From positions 1 through 64,000 of the forward strand of contig JABIFY010000146.1 in NCBI GenBank assembly GCA_018650465.1: DNA of 64,000 nucleotides, written 5' to 3'. Each line of letters starts with the position of its first letter. Position 1 is the first letter of the stretch. Position numbers and translations under genes: made by a program. The notes beneath the pieces are model-generated. The model saw nothing but the letters and a program-made list of their open reading frames with translations. It had not been told where the DNA came from and made no database searches. Of the stretch, positions 42,187-50,759 are shown one piece after another. The stretch is from Alphaproteobacteria bacterium (lineage in GTDB: Bacteria > Pseudomonadota > Alphaproteobacteria > UBA2966).

Positions 42187-44154
42187 ATGGACAAACAATC
42201 CCGGGAAGATACGACCAGTACTGAGACTTCAAAGCCCACCCGGCGTCGTTATCGCGACGGCGACGATGAGCATGGGCCTTGGGCGGAAGAGATTTTCACT
42301 GCTGATGAAAGCCACAAATGTCCGACATATGTACACCGGACGCCGCCCTGTCAGGGAAGTTGTCCATCTGGAGAAGATGTACGCGGTTGGCTTAGCATCG
42401 CCCGGGGTATTGAAAAGCCCGGAGATCCGGAAACGCCATGGCAGGAATATGCTTTCCGCCGGATGACGGATGCCAACCCGTTTCCTTCGATTATGGGACG
42501 GGTCTGTCCAGCCCCTTGCGAAGATGGATGTAACCGAAACGCCGTTGAAGAATTTGTCGGCATTAATTCCATTGAGCACTATGTCGGCGACTATGCCATA
42601 GATGAAGCTCTGGCCTTTGAATCGACTGCTGTTGATACAGGTAAACGGGTTGCCATTATCGGTGGCGGCCCGGCGGGTTTGGCGACGGCATATCATCTAA
42701 GGCGTCGCGGACACGGTGCTACCATATTTGACGACCATGAAGACCTCGGTGGTTTGATGCGCTATGGCATTCCCGGCTATCGCACGCCGCGTGATGTGTT
42801 AAGCAAAGAAATCCAGCGCATTACAGATATGGGCGTTGAACTACGCCTGGGCACGCGGATCGGGCGCGAAGTTTCCCTGCAGGATCTGGAAGACCAGTTC
42901 GATGCTGTTGTTGTGGCCATTGGTGCCAAGCAAGGCTCGACACTGCCAATTCCGGGAGCAGAAGGGGCATCGAATTGCCTGACGGGCGTTGATTTTCTGG
43001 AAGCCTTCAATACCGGACGCTTGCTGCACACAGCTGAAAAAGTCGTTGTGATTGGCGGTGGCGATACGGCCATGGACGTGGCTGCAGTGGCGCGCCGCTT
43101 GGGTCATATCGAAGAAGTGAGTGAAAAAGACCGACCTGAAATGGTTGTTCTGGGTTTCACCACGCATGATGTGGCGACCGTCGCCAACCGGCAGGGGGCC
43201 CATGTGACGGTGCTGTCGCGTGAACCCCTGAACGAGATGCCAGCTTCAAAGTCTGAGCTGGAACATGTGGAACATGAGGGTGTCAGCGTTCGCGGCAGCG
43301 TCTTGCCCATTGAAGTTCTTAAAGATGCCGACGGTCGCGCTATTGCCTTGCGCGTTGCCGAAGTGACCTGGAGTGGCGGGCAAACGACGGTCGTTGAAGG
43401 TTCTGAATTCGATATTGAATGTGATTTGATTGTGGGTGCTATCGGCCAGCGCGGGGACCTTGAAGGTCTTGAAGCGCTGGATGATGGTTCCGGCAAGATC
43501 AAGGCTGGTAAGTTTTTTGAAGTGCCTGCCAAGCCTGGCTATTTTATCGTCGGGGATGCTGTCCGTCCGCATCTTCTGACGACGGCCATTGGTCATGCAT
43601 CCATCGCCGTTGACACGATTGATCAATATTTCGCCCATCAGGAACCAGGTCGTCGGCCCAAGGTCGATGTGCATCATTTTGATCTGTTGTCTAAATTGCG
43701 CGAAGAAGGCCACGCACCGGAAGAATATGATCACGAACAGGTCCGGGGCACATCGACATCAAAATTTGCGGTACACAATTACGATGATCGCTCGATGCGT
43801 GAGATCATTGCGTCAGACCAGTTGTTTCTCGGTCATTGGCAGGATGAATCCCGAAACCGTCGGCTTGATGAACCGATTGGACCGGATGCGGTTCTTGGGC
43901 ATTTCGATGAACGCATTGTTGCCCTGTCCGAAGAGCAGGTCCGCGCCGAGGCAAACCGTTGTATGAGCTGCGGCATGTGCTTTGAGTGCGACAACTGTGT
44001 CGTTTTTTGTCCGCAGGATGCTATTTTCCGGGTCAAAAAAGACACTAAAAGCTTCGGTCGGTACGTCGATACGGACTACAGCAAATGCATCGGCTGTCAC
44101 ATTTGCGCTGATGTATGTCCCTCCGGCTATATTGAAATGGGAATGGGCGAATAG
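42187..44154 (+). CDS. DsrL-like iron-sulfur flavoprotein (GltD family)
   Basis: A 655-residue NAD(P)/FAD oxidoreductase of the glutamate-synthase small-subunit family. The N-terminal Fe-S part has CPTYVHRTPPCQGSCPSGEDV and GRVCPAPCEDGCNR; the FAD Rossmann motif is VAIIGGGPAGLATAYHLRRRGH (about 154-175). GIPGYRTPRDVLSKEI and a second nucleotide site VVVIGGGDTAMDVAAVARRLG follow. At the C-terminus two ferredoxin-like 4Fe-4S sets are complete (CMSCGMCFECDNCVVFCP, CIGCHICADVCPSG). Size and order match DsrL, the NAD(P)H:acceptor oxidoreductase of dissimilatory sulfur oxidisers. No dsr genes are present here, so the electron acceptor is unknown. ACAGGCGAG precedes the ATG. Confidence 0.85.
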   Translation: MDKQSREDTTSTETSKPTRRRYRDGDDEHGPWAEEIFTADESHKCPTYVHRTPPCQGSCPSGEDVRGWLSIARGIEKPGDPETPWQEYAFRRMTDANPFPSIMGRVCPAPCEDGCNRNAVEEFVGINSIEHYVGDYAIDEALAFESTAVDTGKRVAIIGGGPAGLATAYHLRRRGHGATIFDDHEDLGGLMRYGIPGYRTPRDVLSKEIQRITDMGVELRLGTRIGREVSLQDLEDQFDAVVVAIGAKQGSTLPIPGAEGASNCLTGVDFLEAFNTGRLLHTAEKVVVIGGGDTAMDVAAVARRLGHIEEVSEKDRPEMVVLGFTTHDVATVANRQGAHVTVLSREPLNEMPASKSELEHVEHEGVSVRGSVLPIEVLKDADGRAIALRVAEVTWSGGQTTVVEGSEFDIECDLIVGAIGQRGDLEGLEALDDGSGKIKAGKFFEVPAKPGYFIVGDAVRPHLLTTAIGHASIAVDTIDQYFAHQEPGRRPKVDVHHFDLLSKLREEGHAPEEYDHEQVRGTSTSKFAVHNYDDRSMREIIASDQLFLGHWQDESRNRRLDEPIGPDAVLGHFDERIVALSEEQVRAEANRCMSCGMCFECDNCVVFCPQDAIFRVKKDTKSFGRYVDTDYSKCIGCHICADVCPSGYIEMGMGE

Positions 44155-44237
44155 TTCGGTTACCTGACAGATACAAATTTGTTACCAATAAAGCATATTT
44201 TATAGTTAGTATTTTTCCAAAGTAGTTTGGATTTTGC

Positions 44238-44251
44238 TTGATCTGTGTCAA
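44238..44251. promoter_or_regulatory. FNR/FixK-like box
   Basis: TTGATCTGTGTCAA matches the FNR/FixK pattern TTGAT-N4-ATCAA with one mismatch. It is 84 bases before the ATG of the FixL-like kinase, a workable promoter position. It suggests expression under low oxygen. Confidence 0.55.
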
Positions 44252-44334
44252 ATTGCTTTTCTTGAGGGCTGAAAAAATGTTCTCAAGATGAGTAAGTTTA
44301 TCGTTTTTTTTCAACGACGTAACAGGATACATGA

Positions 44335-46131
44335 ATGATCGAGCTGCAGGCAGAATCGGACAAGGAAAAACTGATTCCACCGGACCGACTGCTCTCTGCC
44401 TTGTTGTTGGCTTTGATTGTTGGTGGTGTCGTTGCCGGCGCTGTACTCTCTCAGTCCGGGAATTGGGCCATTGCTTTTGCAGTGCTTTGTGCCGGAGTGG
44501 GTGGCGCTATGCTACTGTTTTTGCTGGCAAAATACCGTGCTGGTAGCGTCGGACAATCAGACAAAGCCCTGGAGCTCAAAAAAGCTGAACTTGCCAATGA
44601 GCGGGCCGCCTTGAGTGTTTCGCGCGCCCAGACTGCGGCTATTCTTGATAGTATGGTCGATGGGGTCATCACCATTGATGATCGAGGCAAAGTGCTTATG
44701 TTCAGTCCTGCAGCCCAAAATATCTTTGGATATCAATCAGATGAAGTGATTGGTAACTCCGTAAACATGTTGATGCCGTCGACTGATTCAGACCGGCATG
44801 ACAGATATATGTCAAGTTACGCCACTTCCGGTGAGGCAAAAATTATCGGTATCGGGCGCGAGGTTCAGGGCCTGCGCAAAGACGGCACTGTATTTCCCCT
44901 GCACCTTGCAATCGGTGAAATCAATCGCGGCGACGAGACTGTCTATGTGGGTACGATCCATGATTTGACGGAACGGACCGAGCGCGAAGAGATCATCCGC
45001 CACGCTCAGAAAATGCAGGCTATCGGCCAGTTAACCGGGGGAATAGCGCACGATTTCAATAACTTGCTGGCCTCAGTCATTATTGATCTGGAACTGGCAG
45101 TCGAAAAACTGGAAGACGATGATGAGGCACAGGAACTGGTTGAAGATGCCATTGCTTCTGCACAACGCGGGGCCAGTCTCAATCAGGGACTACTGGCCTT
45201 TTCTCGCAAACAGCATCTGTCTCCGCGTTCAATTGATCTGAGCCGTCAACTGCAGAATGTGATTGAGATTTTGCGCCGTACGCTGGGTGAGCAAATCGAG
45301 ATCGAAGTTAATACTGCATCTGATCTTTGGCTCTGCGATGCCGATCCGGCCCAGGTTGAAAATGCCTTCATGAACCTTGCAATCAATGCCCGGGATGCCA
45401 TGCCGGAAGGTGGCAAGCTTACCATCGATGTCTATAACGTCCGTCTGACGGACCGCTATGCGGCTGCCAAAATTGAAGTTGAACCAGGAGAATATGCGGT
45501 TGTAGCGTTGACGGACAATGGCACGGGGATGTCTCAGCGGGTGCTGGATCGCGCTTTTGAGCCATTTTTCACGACCAAGCCCATCGGCAAGGGCACGGGC
45601 CTCGGCCTGAGTTCCATATATGGCTTTGCCAAACAAACCGGTGGCAACCTGACGATCTACAGCGAAGAAGGCCAGGGTACAACGATCAAGCTTTATATCC
45701 CACGCGCGCAGGATGCCAGCGAGACCTTGACGGTACCTGTCGATGAAACAGTGCCACGGGGCACGGGCGAAACAGTGTTACTGGTGGAAGATGACGAGTT
45801 CTTGCGCCGGGCGGCAAGGCGTTCGCTTGTTTCGTTGGGCTACAAGGTGAGGGAAGCCGCAAATGGCTCAGATGCCTTGCAGTTAATTGAAGAAGACCCG
45901 ACGCTGGACGTCCTGCTGACGGATGTCGTGCTCGGCAGCGGCATGGATGGGCCTGAATTGTCGAGGCAGATCGTACAAAATATCCCCGGTGTTTCCGTTC
46001 TATTCATGTCTGGATATACGGATCGATCTGTCGTGCATCAAGGCAAGCTGGAAGCCGGTTTCAAGCTTCTGAACAAACCCTTTACCAAGGCAGAGTTGGC
46101 CCAATCCATCCGGGCTGTGATTGAATCCTAA
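44335..46131 (+). CDS. FixL-like PAS hybrid histidine kinase
   Basis: A 598-residue membrane kinase: two transmembrane segments (about 19-66), a coiled linker, one PAS domain (about 95-215), then HisKA with His239 (GGIAHDFNNLL, HWE/HPK4-type box), HATPase (NARDAMPEGG, DNGTGM, FEPFFTTKPIGKGTGLGLS) and a C-terminal receiver (VLLVEDDEF, LLTDVVLG with phospho-Asp, KPF). In the PAS domain RHDRY (His155) and GIGRE (Arg175), 20 residues apart, match the haem His200 and oxygen-sensing Arg220 spacing of Bradyrhizobium FixL. An FNR-like box lies upstream. Oxygen sensing is inferred, since this motif also occurs in PAS domains not proved to hold haem. Confidence 0.88.
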   Translation: MIELQAESDKEKLIPPDRLLSALLLALIVGGVVAGAVLSQSGNWAIAFAVLCAGVGGAMLLFLLAKYRAGSVGQSDKALELKKAELANERAALSVSRAQTAAILDSMVDGVITIDDRGKVLMFSPAAQNIFGYQSDEVIGNSVNMLMPSTDSDRHDRYMSSYATSGEAKIIGIGREVQGLRKDGTVFPLHLAIGEINRGDETVYVGTIHDLTERTEREEIIRHAQKMQAIGQLTGGIAHDFNNLLASVIIDLELAVEKLEDDDEAQELVEDAIASAQRGASLNQGLLAFSRKQHLSPRSIDLSRQLQNVIEILRRTLGEQIEIEVNTASDLWLCDADPAQVENAFMNLAINARDAMPEGGKLTIDVYNVRLTDRYAAAKIEVEPGEYAVVALTDNGTGMSQRVLDRAFEPFFTTKPIGKGTGLGLSSIYGFAKQTGGNLTIYSEEGQGTTIKLYIPRAQDASETLTVPVDETVPRGTGETVLLVEDDEFLRRAARRSLVSLGYKVREAANGSDALQLIEEDPTLDVLLTDVVLGSGMDGPELSRQIVQNIPGVSVLFMSGYTDRSVVHQGKLEAGFKLLNKPFTKAELAQSIRAVIES

Positions 46132-46328
46132 GCCGTTTCGAGTGCCATAATCAGCCGTTTGGCTATGCCGGCGATATCGTCTGCTGCGTTTTCAAAGACA
46201 GCTTGCTGGTCTTTTGGTGCTTTCCGCAAGCCACTGATTTTACGAACAAATTGTTCCGCTGAAGCCAGGATTTGAGCATCAGTTGCTGGTGGTTCCTGGT
46301 GCGTCAATGTTCGAATGTTTCTGCACAT
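46128..46328 (-). CDS. DUF2277 family protein
   Basis: A 66-residue DUF2277 protein, MCRNIRTLTHQEPPATDAQI followed by ASAEQFVRKISGLRKAPK, ending MALETA. The family is small and uncharacterised, with a helical body. The family start MCRNIRTL fixes the ATG at 46328; the longer open frame is not coding. Its 3' end overlaps the convergent kinase gene by four bases. It follows the thioesterase gene in the same direction, 23 bases away, so it may be the last gene of that operon. Confidence 0.9.
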   Translation of the reverse strand: MCRNIRTLTHQEPPATDAQILASAEQFVRKISGLRKAPKDQQAVFENAADDIAGIAKRLIMALETA

Positions 46329-46351
46329 ATGGTGCTCCCTGAATCCAGGTT

Positions 46352-46777
46352 TCAGTTCTCCGGGGATGACAAGCGCTCGATAAATTGTGCTGGAAAAGGA
46401 GTGGACTTCATACCGCCGGGACGATCCGGCGCTTTCTCTGTCCAAATTCTTGTCTCGGTTCCTTCCACAGCCAGCTGATCATCCTTAAAAAGTTGATGAC
46501 GTATGTCAAAACTTGAGCGACGAAACTCAAGGGCTGACGTTTTGACCAATACTTCATCCCCGAAAAGTACTGGCATGAAGAACCTTGAGCGCGTGTCCGC
46601 CATGGGGATGCCTGCAATTGTACCAGCTTTTTGCATGCCAAACAGATCAATGCCCGCAGCAGTAAACAAGCCAGCTGTGCAGGCATCAAAAAAGACAAAA
46701 AATCTTGGATTAAAGACGATCCCCTGCGGGTCACAATCTCCCCACTCAATCCGAATGACACGTGTGTTAGTCAGCAT
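46352..46777 (-). CDS. hotdog acyl-CoA thioesterase
   Basis: A 141-residue single hotdog-fold protein of the 4-hydroxybenzoyl-CoA thioesterase type: RIEWGDCDPQGIVFNPRFFVFFDACTAGLF contains the catalytic-type Asp of DxDxxGxVY, then GIPMADTRSRFFMPVLFGDEVLVKTSALEFRRSSFDI. It hydrolyses an acyl-CoA to acid and CoA. The ATG at 46777 overlaps the end of the carboxymuconolactone decarboxylase-like gene by 11 bases, so they are co-translated. Confidence 0.88.
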   Translation of the reverse strand: MLTNTRVIRIEWGDCDPQGIVFNPRFFVFFDACTAGLFTAAGIDLFGMQKAGTIAGIPMADTRSRFFMPVLFGDEVLVKTSALEFRRSSFDIRHQLFKDDQLAVEGTETRIWTEKAPDRPGGMKSTPFPAQFIERLSSPEN

Positions 46778-47159
46778 GAGAGTCAGCGTCCATTTCTGCC
46801 AGCACACGATTGGCAATCCTGAAACACTCCACTGCTGCTGGTGTGCCGCAGTAAATGAAGATCACATGAATAATGGCCTGCAATTCTTCCCGGCTTACAT
46901 CATTTGTCATGGCACCCTTGAAGTGAAGTTCCCACTCGTGCATGCGATTCAAGGCCGCCAACATTGTCAGATTAAGCATTGACCTGGTCTTGGCAGGTAA
47001 AACATCGTCCCCCCAGCCGAAACCCCAGCAAAACTCTGTCATCATTTCCTGGAAGGGCTTGCTGAAATCGGGTGCGTTGGTAATGGCAGCATCAACATAG
47101 TCTGCTCCCAGCACAGATTTGCGTTTTGCCAGACCTTTTTCGAAGAGTTCCTTGTCCAT
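46767..47159 (-). CDS. carboxymuconolactone decarboxylase family protein
   Basis: A 130-residue CMD/AhpD-like protein: MDKELFEKGLAKRKSVLGADYVDAAI, FCWGFGWGDDVLPAKTRSMLNLTMLAALNRMHEWELHFKGAMTNDVSREELQAIIHVIFIYCGTPAAVECFR. The HEWELHFKGA and YCGTPAAVE segments are the usual core. The AhpD CxxC redox pair is absent, which favours the PcaC-like branch, decarboxylases of aromatic degradation, over peroxidase partners. It overlaps the thioesterase gene and is divergent from an acyl-CoA dehydrogenase. The start is MDKELFEK, with AGGACAAAC before it. Confidence 0.85.
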   Translation of the reverse strand: MDKELFEKGLAKRKSVLGADYVDAAITNAPDFSKPFQEMMTEFCWGFGWGDDVLPAKTRSMLNLTMLAALNRMHEWELHFKGAMTNDVSREELQAIIHVIFIYCGTPAAVECFRIANRVLAEMDADSHAD

Positions 47160-47256
47160 CTGTTTGTCCTTGTTCACTAATTGAAGCTAATGTCGATGAT
47201 GTCGGAAAGTATCCAGGCCGTCGACGTGCCTGGTATGAATATTTTTGGGGACCCCA

Positions 47257-48414
47257 ATGTTCGAAACTGAAGAATTGCTTGCCCTACGTGACACAACCCG
47301 TCGCTTCGCCAGCGAAAAAATAGCACCTGGCTATGCTGCGCGTGAGACAGATGGTGTTCTGGACCGTCAATTGTTGCAGGAGATGGGGGCCATGGGCCTG
47401 ATCGCACCTGAATTGCCGGAATGGGCAGGTGGCAGCGGGGTCGATACCCTCTATTCAGGTGTCATCATCGAGGAGATCGCCAAGGCTGATTTTAATATGG
47501 GTTATGCCCAGATTCTGGGCTCGCTGGAAGGGCAAATTCTGGCACGTTTTGCACATCGTGACGTCGCTGAAGAATGGTTACCCAAACTGACAGCCGGCGA
47601 GGTCATTATCAACGTCGCCTTGACGGAACCCCAGGGAGGCTCGGATGCGGCAGCTCTCCGCCTGAAGATGAGCCGGGATGGTGATGATTGGATATTGAAC
47701 GGCGAAAAAACCTCTATTTCCATGGTGGATCAATCTGAAGCCACGGTCGTATTTGCGCGTTCAGGGGAGGGCGACCAGGGCGGCCAGGGCGCCAAAGGCG
47801 TTTCTGCCTTGCTAGTGCCCATGGATTTGCCAGGTATTCGTACAACACGGTTTGAGGACCTTGGGCAACATTGTATCGGTCGTGGATCGATCTTCTTTGA
47901 CAATGTCCGGGTGCCCGGAAATCTGCTGCTTGGGGAGGAAGGCATGGCCTTCAGACAGGTCATGCAGGGATTTGATTTTTCACGCGCCTTGATCGGGCTG
48001 CAATGTTTGGGAACCGCACGTCAAAGTCTTGATGAAGCCTGGGCATTTGTGAAGGAACGCCACGCTTTTGGTCAACCCTTGTCGGCCTTTCAGGGCGTCT
48101 CCCACAAATTGGCCGAATTCGATACCAAAGTTGAGGCGGCCCGTTTGTTGTGCCTGAATGCTTTGTGGTTGAAAGATCATGGCCGCCCCCATACGACGGA
48201 AGCGGCCATGAGCAAATGGTGGCCACCCTTGTTGGCTTACGAGACCATCCACGGCTGTCTGTTGATGCATGGACATGCCGGATACTCCCGGGATTTGCCA
48301 TTTGAACAACGCTTGCGAGATGTATTGGGGCTGCAAATCGGTGATGGTACTTCACAAATAATGAAAACTGTTATCGCGCGCAGTCGTGTCGGTCGAGAAA
48401 ATGTTCCTTATTGA
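47257..48414 (+). CDS. acyl-CoA dehydrogenase
   Basis: A 385-residue FAD acyl-CoA dehydrogenase: LLALRDTTRRFASEKIAPGYA, VALTEPQGGSDAAALRLK (FAD contact), ISMVDQSEATVVFARS, GMAFRQVMQGFDFSRALIGLQCLGTARQSLDEAWAFVKERHAFGQPLSAFQGVSHKLAE, and HGHAGYSRDLPFEQRLRDVLGLQIGDGTSQIMK. In the last motif Asp stands where most family members have the catalytic Glu of (Y)EGT. This occurs in some alicyclic acyl-CoA dehydrogenases, an idea to test. Divergent from the decarboxylase-thioesterase pair, with which it may share a pathway. Confidence 0.9.
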   Translation: MFETEELLALRDTTRRFASEKIAPGYAARETDGVLDRQLLQEMGAMGLIAPELPEWAGGSGVDTLYSGVIIEEIAKADFNMGYAQILGSLEGQILARFAHRDVAEEWLPKLTAGEVIINVALTEPQGGSDAAALRLKMSRDGDDWILNGEKTSISMVDQSEATVVFARSGEGDQGGQGAKGVSALLVPMDLPGIRTTRFEDLGQHCIGRGSIFFDNVRVPGNLLLGEEGMAFRQVMQGFDFSRALIGLQCLGTARQSLDEAWAFVKERHAFGQPLSAFQGVSHKLAEFDTKVEAARLLCLNALWLKDHGRPHTTEAAMSKWWPPLLAYETIHGCLLMHGHAGYSRDLPFEQRLRDVLGLQIGDGTSQIMKTVIARSRVGRENVPY

Positions 48415-48665
48415 GAAAATGCCTGCTCCACGAATAAAGATTGGTATGAATGTAATGTAAGCCCAGCGTTGCAATTTACCCGGGTTGCGCGCCAGGAACG
48501 ATGCAAAAATGTTTCCATTTTAACCGGTATCGCCCTGACAGGTTGAATGAGCGGAGTTTGACATTAGTATCTTCAGGGTTATTTAGGTTGATTGAGATAA
48601 ACCTTTGCCTGGCAGGGTTATTGTGCCTTGGTTTTGCCGCCCCGACTGGTTAGCTTTGAGTTAGT

Positions 48666-49190
48666 ATGACTTTAAATGAACACACAAGCGGACCCTCCGA
48701 CGATATCAGGGAGCGTGTCAGGGATACAACGATCAACGACACAACACTGTTGTCGACTGATTATTGTAATCACTTGAACGAAGTCGTGATGCTGATCGGA
48801 ATGATCGGGCTTGTTGGCGATGCCAAAGACATGCTTGCGGAAGCAAATGAGTGGAAGCCTATAACCTACGCAGAACATTTTGAGTCAAGTGGGCTGTCCA
48901 TTGGACCCTTGGCAATCGAAGCTTATGACATCTGTGAAGCCAGATATCGTGAAGCCTTTGATACTACGCTGGAGAAATTTGATCAGCGCGTGATCAGCGG
49001 ATGTTCGGAGCTGGCCGATGTCATTGACGGCGGAGATACCGGGCACATCACCTTCAGCGCCAACGCCCTTTCAATGGAATTGCAGGCGCTGATTGATCAG
49101 TTGGGCGGCATTATTCACGGTGCTGGCACTACAGATGTGGTCGATGATGCCGACGGCTTATCCCAGGACGATATCGACGCCCTGTTTTGA
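48666..49190 (+). CDS. helical protein with FliM-like C-terminal peptide
   Basis: A 174-residue, mostly helical acidic protein of no family I know. The body (about 30-135) has long amphipathic stretches (HLNEVVMLIGMIGLVGDAKDML, LAIEAYDICEARYREAFDTTLEKFD). The last 15 residues, DADGLSQDDIDALF, almost equal the N-terminal LSQDEIDALL peptide by which FliM binds phosphorylated CheY. It may therefore bind a receiver domain, for example as a CheZ-like phosphatase or adaptor. It is located before a group of PAS kinases. Start ATG at 48666; ribosome site weak. Confidence 0.6.
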   Translation: MTLNEHTSGPSDDIRERVRDTTINDTTLLSTDYCNHLNEVVMLIGMIGLVGDAKDMLAEANEWKPITYAEHFESSGLSIGPLAIEAYDICEARYREAFDTTLEKFDQRVISGCSELADVIDGGDTGHITFSANALSMELQALIDQLGGIIHGAGTTDVVDDADGLSQDDIDALF

Positions 49191-49212
49191 CGGCAATTGC
49201 CGAACGCCTCAT

Positions 49213-50697
49213 TTATATTAACGGAATTTCAAACCAGAAAGTCGAACCTTCTCCGGTGGCACTCTCAAAGCCGATGTTGCCGCCAAGTTTTTCGATGATC
49301 GACTGACAGATGCTGAGGCCGAGACCTGTACCTTTTGTGAGCCGGTTATCCGAAGCATCGACTTGTGAAAAACGCGTGAAAATCTTGTCATGGAAACCAG
49401 TGGGTATGCCTTTGCCCCAATCCTGAACCGAGATACGCAGAAATGAGTCTCGCTTGGCAGTCGAAACCACAATTTTACTTTTGGCGCTGGAAAACTTGCA
49501 GGCGTTTGAAATCAAATTGGTCAAAACCTGCAACAACCGGCTTTCGTCTGCCAATATTTTCCACTGGGTTTCGGGTTCAAGGAAGGTCAGATCGATGTCA
49601 AAGGAATCTGCATAAGGCGCATTGATTTCCAGCGACTGGCTAACAAGGCTCGATACATCAACCATGGCAACATCAAATTCCATCTTGCCACTGGCCAGCT
49701 TGTTGAGATCCAGTAAATCGTTCACCAGGTCTGCCAGGCGTTGCGAATTGTTTTCGCTTATTTTTGCAAGCTTTTTGATTTCTGGTGGCAGGTCACCCAG
49801 TCGGCCTGAATTGATCAATCTCAGGGCACCCATGATTGCCGTCAGGGGTGTGCGCAACTCGTGACTGACAGTGGAGACCAGTTCGTCCTTTATCTGTTCA
49901 ACGCTTTTCAGGCGCGATATATCTGTGGATACCGTCACTGTTGCACCGTCGGGCAAGCGTTGTTCGTTCAGCAGTATCCACTGCCCTTCCTGGCGCATTA
50001 TTTCAAGGGGTTCGCCTGCGGCCTGGTGCAGGGCAAGGCGCTCGGCATACCATTCCTCTTCGCGGTCAAGTGCATCCGGGTAGGCCCCAGCACGCAAACC
50101 CGCGCGAATGTGAGATTCAAATGATGTGCCGGGTTCACAAAATTTGATAAAGGCAGCGTTTATTTCGCGGAATTTTTGATTGCAGATAACAATCCTGTCC
50201 GCAGCGTCCCACAATACGAACAATTCATTCAGGCTCTCGACGGCGTTGGCCAACATCCTTCTCGCCGCCTGAGCTTCGTTTTCGGCAACGACCTGACGGG
50301 TAATATCACTTCCTTTGCCACGATAACCAGCGAACGAGCCTGTTTTATCAAAAACCGGCGTGCCGGAAACGGTCAGCCATTGGGTTCGGTCTGGTCCTTT
50401 TCGAGGAAACACAAAGTCGGAAAAGGGCTCATGTCGCCTCAGGGTTTGCAGGTGTTCATTCCAGCCTGGAATCTCTTCCGATTGCGAGCTGATTTCTTCC
50501 CGCGTTTTCCCGTAATGCCACTCTGCTTTGACACCAACAATTTTTTCAACATTTTCGGACATCCAGATAAATCTGTTTTGTGCATCGGTTTCAAACAGCC
50601 AGCCATCTGTTACCGTGGCGAAGTCGCGCAGACGCTCTTCGCTCCGGTGCAACTGCTCGCGCAATGTCTGTAATTCCGAATTGCTGTTATCTTTCAT
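49213..50697 (-). CDS. PAS-domain sensor histidine kinase
   Basis: A 494-residue soluble kinase with no transmembrane segment. Two PAS domains occupy about 25-135 (WLFETDAQNRFIWMSENVEKIVG, GYRGKGSDIT) and 150-265 (ELFVLWDAADRIVICNQKFREINA, a PAS-7-type). HisKA has His279 in TVSHELRTPLTAIMGA. HATPase motifs are NLISNACKFSS (N-box), VQDWGKGIP (G1), and GTGLGLSICQSI (G2). No receiver is attached, so it must signal to a separate protein. The ATG at 50697 is preferred over a GTG at 50748. Convergent with the FliM-peptide protein gene, 22 bases apart, and downstream of the acyltransferase gene. Confidence 0.93.
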   Translation of the reverse strand: MKDNSNSELQTLREQLHRSEERLRDFATVTDGWLFETDAQNRFIWMSENVEKIVGVKAEWHYGKTREEISSQSEEIPGWNEHLQTLRRHEPFSDFVFPRKGPDRTQWLTVSGTPVFDKTGSFAGYRGKGSDITRQVVAENEAQAARRMLANAVESLNELFVLWDAADRIVICNQKFREINAAFIKFCEPGTSFESHIRAGLRAGAYPDALDREEEWYAERLALHQAAGEPLEIMRQEGQWILLNEQRLPDGATVTVSTDISRLKSVEQIKDELVSTVSHELRTPLTAIMGALRLINSGRLGDLPPEIKKLAKISENNSQRLADLVNDLLDLNKLASGKMEFDVAMVDVSSLVSQSLEINAPYADSFDIDLTFLEPETQWKILADESRLLQVLTNLISNACKFSSAKSKIVVSTAKRDSFLRISVQDWGKGIPTGFHDKIFTRFSQVDASDNRLTKGTGLGLSICQSIIEKLGGNIGFESATGEGSTFWFEIPLI

Positions 50698-50759
50698 ATG
50701 AAGAATATTTGTGCGTCCAAGGAAATAAGCAAGAATATTCTTCTGCACTCACACTTGCA

